NCBI RefSeq assembly: GCF_900156685.1
Contig: NZ_FTOJ01000009.1
Location: 108,797-172,796 of the forward strand
Reading direction: 5' to 3'
Source of the DNA: Chryseobacterium piscicola
GTDB lineage: Bacteria > Bacteroidota > Bacteroidia > Flavobacteriales > Weeksellaceae
Length of the DNA stretch: 64,000 nt
In this document: piece by piece, positions 26,990-36,136 of the stretch
How positions within the stretch are numbered: the stretch's first letter is position 1
Layout: each line of letters starts with the position of its first letter
Notes under the pieces: generated by a model
What the model was told of the DNA's origin: nothing
Database searches by the model: none
The model's input: the letters and a program-made list of their open reading frames with translations, nothing else
Program-made: the position numbers and the translations under genes

Positions 26990-28159
26990 ATGAAAAAAAA
27001 TATTATCTTTTTTCTGCTCGTTATTATCAGCAATATTTTGTGTGCACAGATACAGAGTAGCGCATCACTCGAGCGTTGGAAAAACAAGAAAGGCACATTT
27101 GTTCTCTGGTATGGGGAAGGTGGTAAAGCTCGAGAATATGCGGCTTTTACTGTGAAATTTGATGATTCGTACGAGGAAAATCAGGTAGTTGAGGAATTAA
27201 AAAAGAAAGCCTACAAATCTTCAAAATATAGTACATACGAATTTTTAGAAAATTACGACTGCAACCAAACCTACGCTCACCTGGCGAGATCTCTCAATAT
27301 GAGTTTGCGTGATGTGAAAGATTTGCGAAACGGAAATTGTGCAGACGTGAATTACAGTTTTGTGAAAAGTGCACAAGAAATTCCTGTTTTTACTCCAGAA
27401 AATAAATCTAAAATGTCTCCCTATGTGGAACAAGAAGAGAAACTCCTCATTGCGCAAGGTTGGAAGAAAGTTTATGAAGACTATCAAAGCGCCGCCTGTG
27501 CTGCTGAAATAAGATTTTTGCCCGGACATTCTTACACTGCAATTGGAGCAGTCACTTCAAATAAAGGAGGTGTTTTTCCTATGATCGCTGCTTATAATGG
27601 GAATCATTTATTGGGAGGTATCAAAAAAAATATTGAAAATAATTTTGTCTCGCTAGGAGTATATGACCTAAAAGAAGATATTTCTGTAATAAAAGGAACT
27701 TATCTCATAGATGCTTCCGGTGAGCCTGTCTCCGGTGCTTGTCTCCTTATTTTTGAAAAACCTTTTGATTTTAAAAGAAGTTTTTACAACCTTCTTGAAG
27801 CAAGACAAAACGGATTCAAAAATTATAAGGGAATGAAGGGCAATATTACAGAAAACAACCAACAGATTTATTACAGTAACGATGCATTGGGATACAAGGA
27901 AGCCAAAATTCTAGAATCAAATGATGATTATGAATACATCATTGTTTTAGATTTCGACAATCCTAAAACACTGCTTTTTTTAGACAATCTTGATGTTGTA
28001 ATGAAAGAACTTCCGGCGCTAGGTTTTACCAGTGAAAACTATAAAAACGAGGCTGGCGGTGATGTGACAGAATTCAAAAAAAATGGTGAAGAGGTCATTA
28101 TGCTCGCAAGTTATCCTGCCAAAAACACTGCATATTTCTATATTTTTAAAAAGAAATAA
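26990..28159 (+). CDS. Exported two-domain protein (unknown domains A+B), operon gene 3
   Basis: The 389-residue protein has a signal peptide ending near LCAQ. Domain A (about 25-125: LERWKNKKG, LWYGEGG, AAFTVKF, a Cys, DLRNGNC) matches the C-terminal third of gene 5. Domain B (about 145-389: GWKKVYEDY, SYTAIGA, LIFEKPFDFKRSFY, ARQNGFKNY, ELPALGF) matches nearly all of gene 4. It therefore reads as a fusion of the neighbours' domains. No known fold is recognised. It follows gene 2 after five bases. Confidence 0.78.
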   Translation: MKKNIIFFLLVIISNILCAQIQSSASLERWKNKKGTFVLWYGEGGKAREYAAFTVKFDDSYEENQVVEELKKKAYKSSKYSTYEFLENYDCNQTYAHLARSLNMSLRDVKDLRNGNCADVNYSFVKSAQEIPVFTPENKSKMSPYVEQEEKLLIAQGWKKVYEDYQSAACAAEIRFLPGHSYTAIGAVTSNKGGVFPMIAAYNGNHLLGGIKKNIENNFVSLGVYDLKEDISVIKGTYLIDASGEPVSGACLLIFEKPFDFKRSFYNLLEARQNGFKNYKGMKGNITENNQQIYYSNDALGYKEAKILESNDDYEYIIVLDFDNPKTLLFLDNLDVVMKELPALGFTSENYKNEAGGDVTEFKKNGEEVIMLASYPAKNTAYFYIFKKK

Positions 28160-28197
28160 AATTAGAAAATATCTTAATTTATTTACATTAAACTACC

Positions 28198-29061
28198 ATG
28201 ATCAAAAAACTCTTTACAATAGCAGTAACAGCATGCTCTTTTACAGTGGCACAAGCTCAAAAAACCAAAACAGCAACAGAAAGCCAATCGAAAACTACGG
28301 CATTCTTAGATGTAAAAAAAGCCATTTCTGAAAGAGAAAAATCTCTATTGGCAGACGGCTGGACAAAAGTGTATGAAAATTACAAAACAGAATCGGTTGC
28401 TGTTGAAGTTAATTTCAAACAAGGATTTGCGTACACAGCGTTGGGCGCGTTAAAAGCTAAAGAAAACCAAGGGCAGAATGCGATGCTTATCATCAAAGAT
28501 GGCAACAATACCTATGCAGGAACTCAGGGAAAAGTGTCTGATAACTACGCCATATTGGAAACTGATGATTTTCAGCCATCACCGGGAGTGACGAAAGCAA
28601 ATGTGGGTGTTGGTTTGAATGAAGGTGTTTTAGCAGACGCCGGTTTGGTTATTTTCGAGAAAACAATAGACTTTAAAAGAGATTTTTATCGGCTGCTAGA
28701 TGCAAGATCCATAGGATTTAAAAACTTTCGTGGAACAGTAAATGGAAAAAATGATGCTGGTTTTACTACGTACAATGGTACAATAGGATTAGGGTATTTT
28801 AAAAATAAAATCAACGAAACTGCCGAAGCTTACGAATATGTTTTGGAAATGGACATGACAAATCCTGAAACAATGACGTTTCTAAATAATCTTATCCCTG
28901 TTTTACAAGAACTTCCTGCCAAAGGATACACTCCTTCTGAATACAAAAATAGAGTAGGAAACGATGTTACAAAATTCACTAAAGACGGTGAAGATGCAAT
29001 GATGCTCATCAGTAACCTGAACACCAATACAATATACTTTGAGATAGCAAAAAAGAAATAA
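28198..29061 (+). CDS. Exported protein of unknown domain B, operon gene 4
   Basis: The 287-residue protein has a signal peptide (IKKLFTIAVTACSFTVAQAQ) and one copy of domain B: GWTKVYENYKTES, FAYTALGAL, VIFEKTIDFKRDFYRLLDAR, GFKNFRG, LQELPAKGYTPSEYKNR, and the end IYFEIAKKK. These align with gene 3 along the whole length, apart from small gaps. The domain seems alpha/beta or beta-rich with conserved aromatic residues. No catalytic motif is recognised. It is 38 bases after gene 3. Confidence 0.78.
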   Translation: MIKKLFTIAVTACSFTVAQAQKTKTATESQSKTTAFLDVKKAISEREKSLLADGWTKVYENYKTESVAVEVNFKQGFAYTALGALKAKENQGQNAMLIIKDGNNTYAGTQGKVSDNYAILETDDFQPSPGVTKANVGVGLNEGVLADAGLVIFEKTIDFKRDFYRLLDARSIGFKNFRGTVNGKNDAGFTTYNGTIGLGYFKNKINETAEAYEYVLEMDMTNPETMTFLNNLIPVLQELPAKGYTPSEYKNRVGNDVTKFTKDGEDAMMLISNLNTNTIYFEIAKKK

Positions 29062-29106
29062 GCGTCTGCCTTTTTTCCAACTTTAAAATGAAATTTTAAA
29101 ATACAA

Positions 29107-29967
29107 ATGATGAAAAAATATTTACTAATCTCGTTTTTGTTTATCTCGCTCATTATTTTTGGGCAAAAAACAATCACTATTCCTGATTTGGATAACAGGA
29201 GAGATCATCCCACAGAATTGCGTGCCGCTTTATGGGAAATAAATGACGGATACAAAACGCGCCTCAAACCTCAGGATAAAAAATTCAGTGATGCGGAGTT
29301 TAAAAAAGTAAAATACACTCCCTCCCAATTAGATAGAATTGCTTACTTGTTGAAAAACGATGTAGTTCCTGCAGGTCTTAAAAATGGCAGCAAGGAGGGT
29401 AACAGATTATTGATGCCTCATTATAAAAGCTACTGGGTTGGAAACCTGGATATCGACGGAAATTTATATTGTGTGATATACATTCCCAAAAAAGAGAATT
29501 CACACATGCCTGTAGATTATATTCCTGAGACTGACGAGGGAACTTTTATCAGTGTATACGTTGGTGTTCCTAAGTTTTCAGGTATCAAACTCGCGGGTAC
29601 AAAACCTCCGTCGCCAGAAACTTTGGCAAAAGCTCAAAACGGAAATGTTACTTATTCATATGCTAATCTCAGCCGGTGGAATAATACAGTAGGGATGGTG
29701 ATTTTCTGGTTTGGAACATCAGGATCGGTAACTTCTTACAAAGCCTATTCAGTAAAATTTGGAAATACTATTTCAGAAGAAGCTGTTGTTCAAAATTTAA
29801 AGTCAAAATATATTTCAGACAGTGGCTATGTAGGATATTCTTTTAATGCAGGATCAAAATGTAGTGATTTATACAGTGATATTGCGAGAAAAATGAAAAT
29901 TAGCCTCGCGAGTGCTCAAGATCTTAGATTGGGAACTTGTTCAGACAGTGTTATTAATTTCGAATGA
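29107..29967 (+). CDS. Exported protein with C-terminal domain A, operon gene 5
   Basis: The 286-residue protein has a signal peptide ending near FGQ, then a unique N-terminal region (about 20-190) containing YWVGNLDIDGNLYCVIYIP and a Pro-rich linker near residue 165. Domain A follows (about 190-286: LSRWNNTVGMVIFWFG, YKAYSVKF, GYVGYSF, a Cys, IARKMKISL, DLRLGTC), homologous to the N-terminal half of gene 3. The two conserved Cys could form a disulfide. The stop overlaps the next gene's ATG (ATGA). Function is unknown. Confidence 0.78.
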   Translation: MMKKYLLISFLFISLIIFGQKTITIPDLDNRRDHPTELRAALWEINDGYKTRLKPQDKKFSDAEFKKVKYTPSQLDRIAYLLKNDVVPAGLKNGSKEGNRLLMPHYKSYWVGNLDIDGNLYCVIYIPKKENSHMPVDYIPETDEGTFISVYVGVPKFSGIKLAGTKPPSPETLAKAQNGNVTYSYANLSRWNNTVGMVIFWFGTSGSVTSYKAYSVKFGNTISEEAVVQNLKSKYISDSGYVGYSFNAGSKCSDLYSDIARKMKISLASAQDLRLGTCSDSVINFE

Positions 29968-30854
29968 TGATGAAAAATTTTACATTTTTTCTTTTATTAA
30001 TAGGTATTTCAGTTAATCTTGTTTCTGCACAATGTTTATCGGGCAATTGCAAAGAAGGAACAGGGAAATCTGACTTGGGATATGCCGTTTATGAAGGTAG
30101 TTTTAAAAACGGAAAACCTCACGGAACTGGCGTAATAGATTACGGTGGAGATAAATACAGTGGAGAATTCGCAGATGGCTCAGAACACGGAAAGGGCATT
30201 CTTACCCATAAAAATGGTAAAACAGAAAATGTAGAATACAGCTTTGGAAATCTGATAAGAAAAAGCATTCCCAATTACGTTGGTGGTATTCCGGTAGAAG
30301 GTTGCAAAAAAGGAGACTGCAAAAAAGGAACTGGAGAAATGCATTTCCCAAGTGGTAACCGTTATGTAGGCAATTTCCTAGACGGAATGATTCACGGTAA
30401 CGGAATATTTTATTTTGCCGGAGGTAATATTTTTGAAGGCGAGATGAAGGCGAATGTCATCTTTAAAGGCAAATTTTCCTATCATCCTGAAGAAGTGGAT
30501 TTCGTGGGTACATTCAACGAGGACGGAACCCCGAAAACCGGTTTGTACACCCATCACGATACAGGAGCGACCGTCAAAATGCAGGATAATACAATCACAG
30601 AAGTTCATAATCCCATAGTAGAAGCACAGCGAAATTCAGCCAACGCAAAACACGTAAAATGCCCCGTTTGTAATGGCAAAGGAATAACCACCAGTAAAAC
30701 CAGTTATTCTTACACTACGGCAGGTACTTATACGATGAGCGAGTTTGGGCAGGGGAGAATTAATTTAACCAATCCCACAACCACAACATCAACGGGAAGA
30801 GCATTCTATGATGTCTGTGGCCGTTGCAAAGGAGCAGGGGAAGTGTCTGAATAA
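29964..30854 (+). CDS. Exported MORN-repeat protein with Cys-rich C-terminus, operon gene 6
   Basis: The 296-residue protein starts MMMKNFTFFLLL; three ATGs in a row (29964, 29967, 29970) leave the exact start open. After the signal peptide come MORN repeats (YEGSFKNGKPHGTGVI, YSGEFADGSEHGKGIL, YVGNFLDGMIHGNGIF). Each block is preceded by a C-x4-C-K-x-GTG motif. The C-terminus has CPVCNGKG and CGRCKGAG, DnaJ-like C-x2-C-x-G-x-G zinc knuckles, odd for an exported protein. It overlaps gene 5, so coupled translation is likely. No terminator was found after it. Confidence 0.8.
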   Translation: MMMKNFTFFLLLIGISVNLVSAQCLSGNCKEGTGKSDLGYAVYEGSFKNGKPHGTGVIDYGGDKYSGEFADGSEHGKGILTHKNGKTENVEYSFGNLIRKSIPNYVGGIPVEGCKKGDCKKGTGEMHFPSGNRYVGNFLDGMIHGNGIFYFAGGNIFEGEMKANVIFKGKFSYHPEEVDFVGTFNEDGTPKTGLYTHHDTGATVKMQDNTITEVHNPIVEAQRNSANAKHVKCPVCNGKGITTSKTSYSYTTAGTYTMSEFGQGRINLTNPTTTTSTGRAFYDVCGRCKGAGEVSE

Positions 30855-30897
30855 AGATAGAGTAAACCAAAATTATATTGAATCATATTCATTATAA

Positions 30898-31059
30898 TTT
30901 TCAATAAAAATAAGTTTGAAATTTCCTATTGATGATGAGGTTTTGAAATCTTTGTACCTCGCTTTAAAAGAAGCTACAAAAAGGGTAAACGCCATCCAAA
31001 ACTGCGGTATTTTTCTCAGCCAATTGATTCATATTTTTGAAAAAAGGCTTAGATTATAA
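30898..31059 (+). pseudogene. Remnant of an IS256-family transposase (C-terminal end)
   Basis: The frame following a stop at 30895 reads KFPIDDEVLKSLYLALKEA, then TKRVNAIQNCGIFLSQ and a final FEKRLRL before TAA at 31057. This matches the C-terminal end of IS256/Mutator transposases (FP-x-D-x3-LK-x2-YL...W-x8-NWG...F). The usual W before the NWG-like motif is lost and the catalytic part is absent. The rest of the 30855-31142 gap shows no gene. Confidence 0.6.
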
Positions 31060-31069
31060 AATCCAAGCC
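31041..31069 (-). terminator. Terminator of the DUF4197 gene
   Basis: On the minus strand GGCTTGGAT pairs with ATCTAAGCC (one mismatch), followed by six T's (plus-strand AAAAAA at 31040-31045). Confidence 0.6.
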
Positions 31070-31142
31070 CTCACTTTTTAACTTACATACCTTCTGCTAC
31101 AGTGTTTATGCACATCGAATCTTCCACTGCAAAACAAAAGAG

Positions 31143-31949
31143 TTATTTTCTATCTTGCGCCCCAAAAACCTTCTGCAAAATACTCGTTGTTCTCATCACA
31201 GAATTATTTCTGATGCCGCTTTCTTTTTCAGCAACCATTTTAAAAACACCATTGATGGTTTCGTTGGTAACGTATTCGTTTAAGTCGGTAGAAACAGCAT
31301 TTCCGGTCAATGTATTGTATTTAGAAATCAAATTATTCCAGACTTTATCAGCACCCACTTTTCCTAATGAAGCCTTTACTTTCGGTTGAAATGCGGTGAA
31401 CAATTGAGATTGTGTTTTGCTTTGTAAATAATTTGTAGCCGAGTTATCACCTCCCAGCAAAATATTTTTGGCATCGGTAATCGTCATTGAAGTGATGGCT
31501 TTCGTGAAAATCGGTGCAGATTCGGTAACTGCATCTTCAGCAGCTCTGTTGAGTAATTTCACACCTTGATCAGCTAAACTTCCCAATCCGAATGCACGAA
31601 GTTGGGTATCAATCACTCTTAATTTTTCGGGCATTAAAATTTTTACAGCTTCATTTTTCAAGAATCCATCAGGAGCAGCTAGTTTCTTTACGCCTTCCGT
31701 TACTCCCAAATTTAAAGCTTCTTTTAAACCGGATGAAATTTGGGTTGAAGTAAGACTTCCTAAATTAACTGAAGATGTATTTTTCTTTGGAGTTTGCTGA
31801 GTTGTTGTAGGTGATGTTGTAGTGGTTTTAGGATTGCTCAAATCAACACCGGTTTGATTTTTAACGGTAGATTTTATAACATCTAAAATCTGTGCGTGAG
31901 TAGAAACCGAGAATAATAATCCAGCGGCTAAGAAAATTGTTTTTTTCAT
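31143..31949 (-). CDS. DUF4197 family exported protein
   Basis: The 268-residue protein has a signal peptide (MKKTIFLAAGLLFSVSTHAQ), a short Thr/Pro-rich linker and a helical DUF4197 domain (about 60-265) with SSGLKEALNLGVTEGVKKL, DAKNILLGGDNSATNYL and YVTNETINGVFKMVAEKE. The family is found in Bacteroidota and Proteobacteria; its role is not established. It is monocistronic on the minus strand between plus-strand blocks. Confidence 0.85.
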   Translation of the reverse strand: MKKTIFLAAGLLFSVSTHAQILDVIKSTVKNQTGVDLSNPKTTTTSPTTTQQTPKKNTSSVNLGSLTSTQISSGLKEALNLGVTEGVKKLAAPDGFLKNEAVKILMPEKLRVIDTQLRAFGLGSLADQGVKLLNRAAEDAVTESAPIFTKAITSMTITDAKNILLGGDNSATNYLQSKTQSQLFTAFQPKVKASLGKVGADKVWNNLISKYNTLTGNAVSTDLNEYVTNETINGVFKMVAEKESGIRNNSVMRTTSILQKVFGAQDRK

Positions 31950-32053
31950 CTTTTATTTTATGCAAAATTAGATGTTTTAAAGCTTAAATAGTTAAATGAT
32001 AGATAGAATTTTTCAGAAAAGAATTATATTCGCTAAAATCTAAACTCTACAAG

Positions 32054-34312
32054 ATGCTGCGTATTTTTTCGGTCTTTTTCTTACTCATTTCAACTTGTTT
32101 TTTCTCTCAAGCAAAACTGAATTTAATTCCTTATCCGCAAAAACTTGATTTTCAAAAGGGAGAATTTATTATTCCTGAAATTTTTAAATTAGAGGGAACT
32201 CTTCCTGGTAAAGAGACTGATTATTTTAAAAAGCGTATAACTAATTTGAAGTTTACTTTTCCAGCTAAAGAAGAATTATCTGATTTAAGGTATTTAGCTT
32301 ATCCTCCAAATGATTTAGAAAATTCACGAAAATCTGAAAATTATAATTTAACTGTTTCTTCGGAAGGAATAACCATTCAATCATCCTCAGACAAAGGATA
32401 TTTTTTAGCACTTCAAACTTTAATCCAATTGTTTGAGCAATATAAAGATTCGGGGAAAATTCCCGCAATGACAATTGAAGACCAACCCAAATTCGCATGG
32501 CGAGGAATGCATCTTGATGTTTGCCGTCATTTCTTCACTGTCGAAGAAGTAAAACAATACATCGATTATCTGGCAATGTACAAACTCAATACTTTTCACT
32601 GGCATTTAACCGACGATCAGGGATGGAGAATCGAGATAAAAAAATATCCGAAACTCACACAAATTGGTTCAAAACGTAAAGAATCCATGATCGGTGCTTA
32701 CGTAGATGATACATTTGATAGAAGACCTTACGGACCGTATTTCTATACACAAGAGCAAATAAAAGATGTCGTAAAATACGCTCAAGACAGACATATTACC
32801 GTTGTTCCGGAGATTGAAATGCCGGGTCACGCTTTGGCCGCACTTTCTGCTTATCCTGAATTAGCTTGTACAAAAGGGCCATTCGAATCGGCAACAAAAT
32901 GGGGCGTTTTTGATGATGTTTTCTGCCCGAAAGACGAAACGTTTACCTTTTTAGAAAATGTTTTGGATGAAGTTATTGCACTTTTTCCTTCACAATACAT
33001 TCACATCGGAGGTGACGAATGCCCAAAAACAAGATGGAAAGAATGTGCCCATTGTCAGGAATTGATTAAAATGCACAATCTTAAAGACGAGCACGGTTTA
33101 CAAAGTTATTTCATCCAAAGAATTGAAAAATACGTCAACTCAAAAGGAAGAAAAATTATCGGTTGGGACGAGATTTTGGAAGGTGGGCTAGCTCCCAATG
33201 CCGCAGTGATGAGCTGGACGGGCATTAAGGGTGGAATTGAAGCTGCAAAAGCCAATCATTTTGCCGTGATGACACCGGGATCGTATTGTTATTTTGATCA
33301 TTATCAGGGAGATCCGCAGACCGAACCGAATGCTTTTGGTGGTTTTACGCCTTTGGATAAAGTTTATTCTTACAATCCGATTCCTGCTGAGTTGAATGCT
33401 GAGCAATCCAAATATATTTTAGGAGTTCAGGCAAATTTATGGACGGAATATATTCTGGATTTTAAACAGGTTCAGTACATGATTTTCCCAAGGTTATTTG
33501 CCCTTTCAGAACTGGGATGGGGAACTTCAAAACCAGATAATTACAAAGAATTTGAAAACAGAGTGGTGGAGCATTTTAAAATTTTAGATAAAATGAAAAT
33601 CAATTATGCGAAAAGTATCTACAATATTTCGGGAAAGGTAATTTCTAGTAATAATACTGTTTCTTACGAGCTTTCAACTTCGCAAAATCCAAACGGAATT
33701 AAATATACCATTGACGGAAGCGAGCCAAAAGTAAATTCTACCACCTATCAAAATCCGATTCCGGTTTCAAAGGTGATGACTATAAAATCTGCTTATTTTG
33801 AAAATGAAGAATTGAAATCTGCGGTTTCTTCTCAAAACTTTACCACTTCAAAAACAACCGGAAAAAAAATCACTTTAGAACATCAGCCGAGCGAAAATTA
33901 TTCCTTTGGCGGAGTTTTTACTCTGGTTGACGGAATTATCGGTAACGTAAAGCAATTAGGCAAAACATGGTTGGGTTTTCAGGGAAAAGATGTTGTGGCG
34001 ACGATTGATTTAGGCGAAAAAACAAAATTCTCAGAAGTGTATTTCAATACTTTAGACAACAAAGGAAGCTGGATTCACTTGGCGAAATCAGCAACAGTTT
34101 TTGTATCTGATGATGGCAAAAATTTTAAATCCATCAAAGAAATTGGTAAAGAAGATATTCTTTCAGTAAAAGGAAAAATCAATCTTAAAGTAGGAAATCA
34201 AAATGCGAAATTTATCAAGATTAAAATAGAAAACGCAGGAATTATTCCCGCAGGAAATCCTGGTGCAGATTCAAAAGCTTGGCTTTTTGTAGATGAAATC
34301 GGAGCACAATAA
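32054..34312 (+). CDS. Beta-N-acetylhexosaminidase (GH20) with C-terminal binding domains
   Basis: The 752-residue exported enzyme removes terminal GlcNAc or GalNAc from glycans. It has a GH20 N-terminal domain (about 22-120) and a catalytic barrel (about 125-480) with the D321-E322 pair in HIGGDECPKTRW. A chitobiase-like C-terminal domain (ISGKVIS...YTIDGSEPKVNSTTYQNP) and a discoidin-type domain (about 610-750) follow. The signal peptide is MLRIFSVFFLLISTCFFSQA. It heads a run of glycan-degrading genes that continues to 39259. Confidence 0.93.
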   Translation: MLRIFSVFFLLISTCFFSQAKLNLIPYPQKLDFQKGEFIIPEIFKLEGTLPGKETDYFKKRITNLKFTFPAKEELSDLRYLAYPPNDLENSRKSENYNLTVSSEGITIQSSSDKGYFLALQTLIQLFEQYKDSGKIPAMTIEDQPKFAWRGMHLDVCRHFFTVEEVKQYIDYLAMYKLNTFHWHLTDDQGWRIEIKKYPKLTQIGSKRKESMIGAYVDDTFDRRPYGPYFYTQEQIKDVVKYAQDRHITVVPEIEMPGHALAALSAYPELACTKGPFESATKWGVFDDVFCPKDETFTFLENVLDEVIALFPSQYIHIGGDECPKTRWKECAHCQELIKMHNLKDEHGLQSYFIQRIEKYVNSKGRKIIGWDEILEGGLAPNAAVMSWTGIKGGIEAAKANHFAVMTPGSYCYFDHYQGDPQTEPNAFGGFTPLDKVYSYNPIPAELNAEQSKYILGVQANLWTEYILDFKQVQYMIFPRLFALSELGWGTSKPDNYKEFENRVVEHFKILDKMKINYAKSIYNISGKVISSNNTVSYELSTSQNPNGIKYTIDGSEPKVNSTTYQNPIPVSKVMTIKSAYFENEELKSAVSSQNFTTSKTTGKKITLEHQPSENYSFGGVFTLVDGIIGNVKQLGKTWLGFQGKDVVATIDLGEKTKFSEVYFNTLDNKGSWIHLAKSATVFVSDDGKNFKSIKEIGKEDILSVKGKINLKVGNQNAKFIKIKIENAGIIPAGNPGADSKAWLFVDEIGAQ

Positions 34313-34386
34313 TTACATACAATTTAAGATTTAAAGTTTCTAAAATTTTAAATGAAGCAACCTTAACCTTAGCCTCAACTAAAAAT

Positions 34387-35382
34387 ATGAATTCAAGAAG
34401 AAAATTTTTAAAAACCACCGGAATTTTATCATCCGCATTATTGCTGAATCCATTAGATTTAATTGCAAAAAAAATTCCTGAAAGTGAAAATACGTTCGTG
34501 AATAAACCCATCGTTCTTTCTACTTGGGATTTTGGTTTAAAAGCCAACAAGGAAGCGTGGACGATTTTAGGAAAAGGAGGAAGAGCGTTGGATGCAGTAG
34601 AAAAAGGTGTTCGTTTAGTAGAAAATGACCCAAACGAGAGAAGCGTAGGCTATGGCGGTCGTCCAGACAGAGACGGAAGAGTGACATTGGATGCTTGCAT
34701 CATGGATGAAAATTACAATATTGGTTCGGTTGCCTGTCTGGAAAATATTAAAAATCCAATCTCGGTTGCAAGAATGGTGATGGAAAAAACACCTCACGTG
34801 ATGTTGGTGGGTGACGGAGCTTTTCAGTTTGCCGTTTCTCAAGGCTTTAAAAAAGAAAATATTCTCACTGCAGAATCTGAAAAAGAGTGGAAAGAATGGC
34901 TGAAAGACAGCAAATACAAGCCCATCGTTAATATAGAAAATCACGACACAATCGGAATGATTGCTTTGGATGCTCATGGAAATCTTTCCGGAGCTTGTAC
35001 TACGAGCGGAATGGCTTTTAAAATGCACGGCAGAGTAGGTGATTCTCCAATTATTGGTGCGGGTTTATTTGTTGATAACGAGGTAGGTGCAGCAACAGCA
35101 ACTGGACATGGTGAAGAAATGATAAGAACAGTAGGAACTCATCTCGTAGTGGAACTGATGAGACAGGGAAGAAATCCTCAACAGGCGTGTAAAGAAGCGG
35201 TTGAAAGAATCGTGAAAATTACTGAGCGAAGAAATAAAAATCTAAAAGATATTCAGGTTGGCTTTATTGCCATCAATAAAAAAGGGGAATATGGTTCGTA
35301 TTGTATTCAGGACGGATTTAATTTTGCTGTTTATGACCAAAAAGGAAACCGTCTGGAAAAGCCAGAATTTGCTTTGAAGTAA
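34387..35382 (+). CDS. Glycosylasparaginase (N4-(beta-N-acetylglucosaminyl)-L-asparaginase)
   Basis: The 331-residue Ntn-hydrolase cleaves the GlcNAc-Asn bond of glycoproteins after the peptide is trimmed. The self-cleavage site is HDT with nucleophile T188; RVGDSPIIGAGLFVDNEVGA and ATGHGEEMIRTVGTH line the site. The N-terminus has a twin-arginine signal (SRRKFLKTTGILSSALLL), which suggests export in folded form. The Elizabethkingia (Flavobacterium) meningosepticum enzyme is the studied relative. It lies 74 bases after the GH20 gene. Confidence 0.93.
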   Translation: MNSRRKFLKTTGILSSALLLNPLDLIAKKIPESENTFVNKPIVLSTWDFGLKANKEAWTILGKGGRALDAVEKGVRLVENDPNERSVGYGGRPDRDGRVTLDACIMDENYNIGSVACLENIKNPISVARMVMEKTPHVMLVGDGAFQFAVSQGFKKENILTAESEKEWKEWLKDSKYKPIVNIENHDTIGMIALDAHGNLSGACTTSGMAFKMHGRVGDSPIIGAGLFVDNEVGAATATGHGEEMIRTVGTHLVVELMRQGRNPQQACKEAVERIVKITERRNKNLKDIQVGFIAINKKGEYGSYCIQDGFNFAVYDQKGNRLEKPEFALK

Positions 35383-35442
35383 TTTTGTTTAAAGTAAAAA
35401 GTTACTGATTAAAATCTCAAATCTCAAATCTCAAATTTAAAA

Positions 35443-36105
35443 ATGTTCTTAGAAATAGCCACATTCGATATCACATCCGCTGAAATAGCTTTGAATTCTG
35501 TTGCAGACAGAATTGAATTTTGTGCAAACATCAATACGGGAGGAATTACACCCGATTTAGAAGAATTAAGATATTTAAAAGATAAATATTCCCAACCCAT
35601 TCATGTCATGATTCGCCCTGTCGGTGGAGGTTTTCTTTACACTGATTCAGAATTCAAGCAGATGCAGAAAGATATTGTTGAATTTTCAAAGGCAAATGCA
35701 GACGGTTTTGTTTTCGGAATTTTAGATGAAAATCAGGAAATTGACATGGAGAAAAATAGGCTGTTAGTCGATTTAGCCAATGACAAACCATGCGTTTTTC
35801 ACAGAGCGATAGACCGAACAAAAAATATTTTTGAATCTACAGAAAAACTGATTGAATTAGGTTTCAAAGAAATCCTCACTTCTGGCGGAGCAAATTCTGC
35901 AATGGAAGGAAAAGAAAATTTAAAAAAAATGATTGAAAATTATTCTGAAGACATTAAAATATTAATTGGCGGTGGCGTTCGTTCGAATAATATTTCAGAC
36001 TTGAAAAATGTGACGAATGGGAAATATTTTCATTCTTCAGCGGTATTATCTTACGAATCTTTTGCCAACGCAGATGAGATTAAAAAGTTGAAGGTTAATT
36101 TGTGA
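35443..36105 (+). CDS. cutC: CutC family protein
   Basis: The 220-residue protein is a TIM-barrel of the CutC family (DRIEFCANINTGGITPDLEEL, VMIRPVGGGFLY, CVFHRAIDRT, EILTSGGANSAMEGKENL, ILIGGGVRSNNI). CutC was named for copper handling in E. coli, but its biochemical role is uncertain. In Bacteroidota it often accompanies glycosidase and glycosylasparaginase genes, as here, which suggests a role in glycan use. It is slightly shorter than E. coli CutC. It begins 60 bases after the glycosylasparaginase gene. Confidence 0.88.
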   Translation: MFLEIATFDITSAEIALNSVADRIEFCANINTGGITPDLEELRYLKDKYSQPIHVMIRPVGGGFLYTDSEFKQMQKDIVEFSKANADGFVFGILDENQEIDMEKNRLLVDLANDKPCVFHRAIDRTKNIFESTEKLIELGFKEILTSGGANSAMEGKENLKKMIENYSEDIKILIGGGVRSNNISDLKNVTNGKYFHSSAVLSYESFANADEIKKLKVNL

Positions 36106-36136
36106 AATTTTATTGAGAGATATTAAATGAAATTTT

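Noticed and set aside
31102..31389. Plus-strand frame facing the DUF4197 gene
   Set aside because: It is antisense to a well-supported gene and has no start signal.
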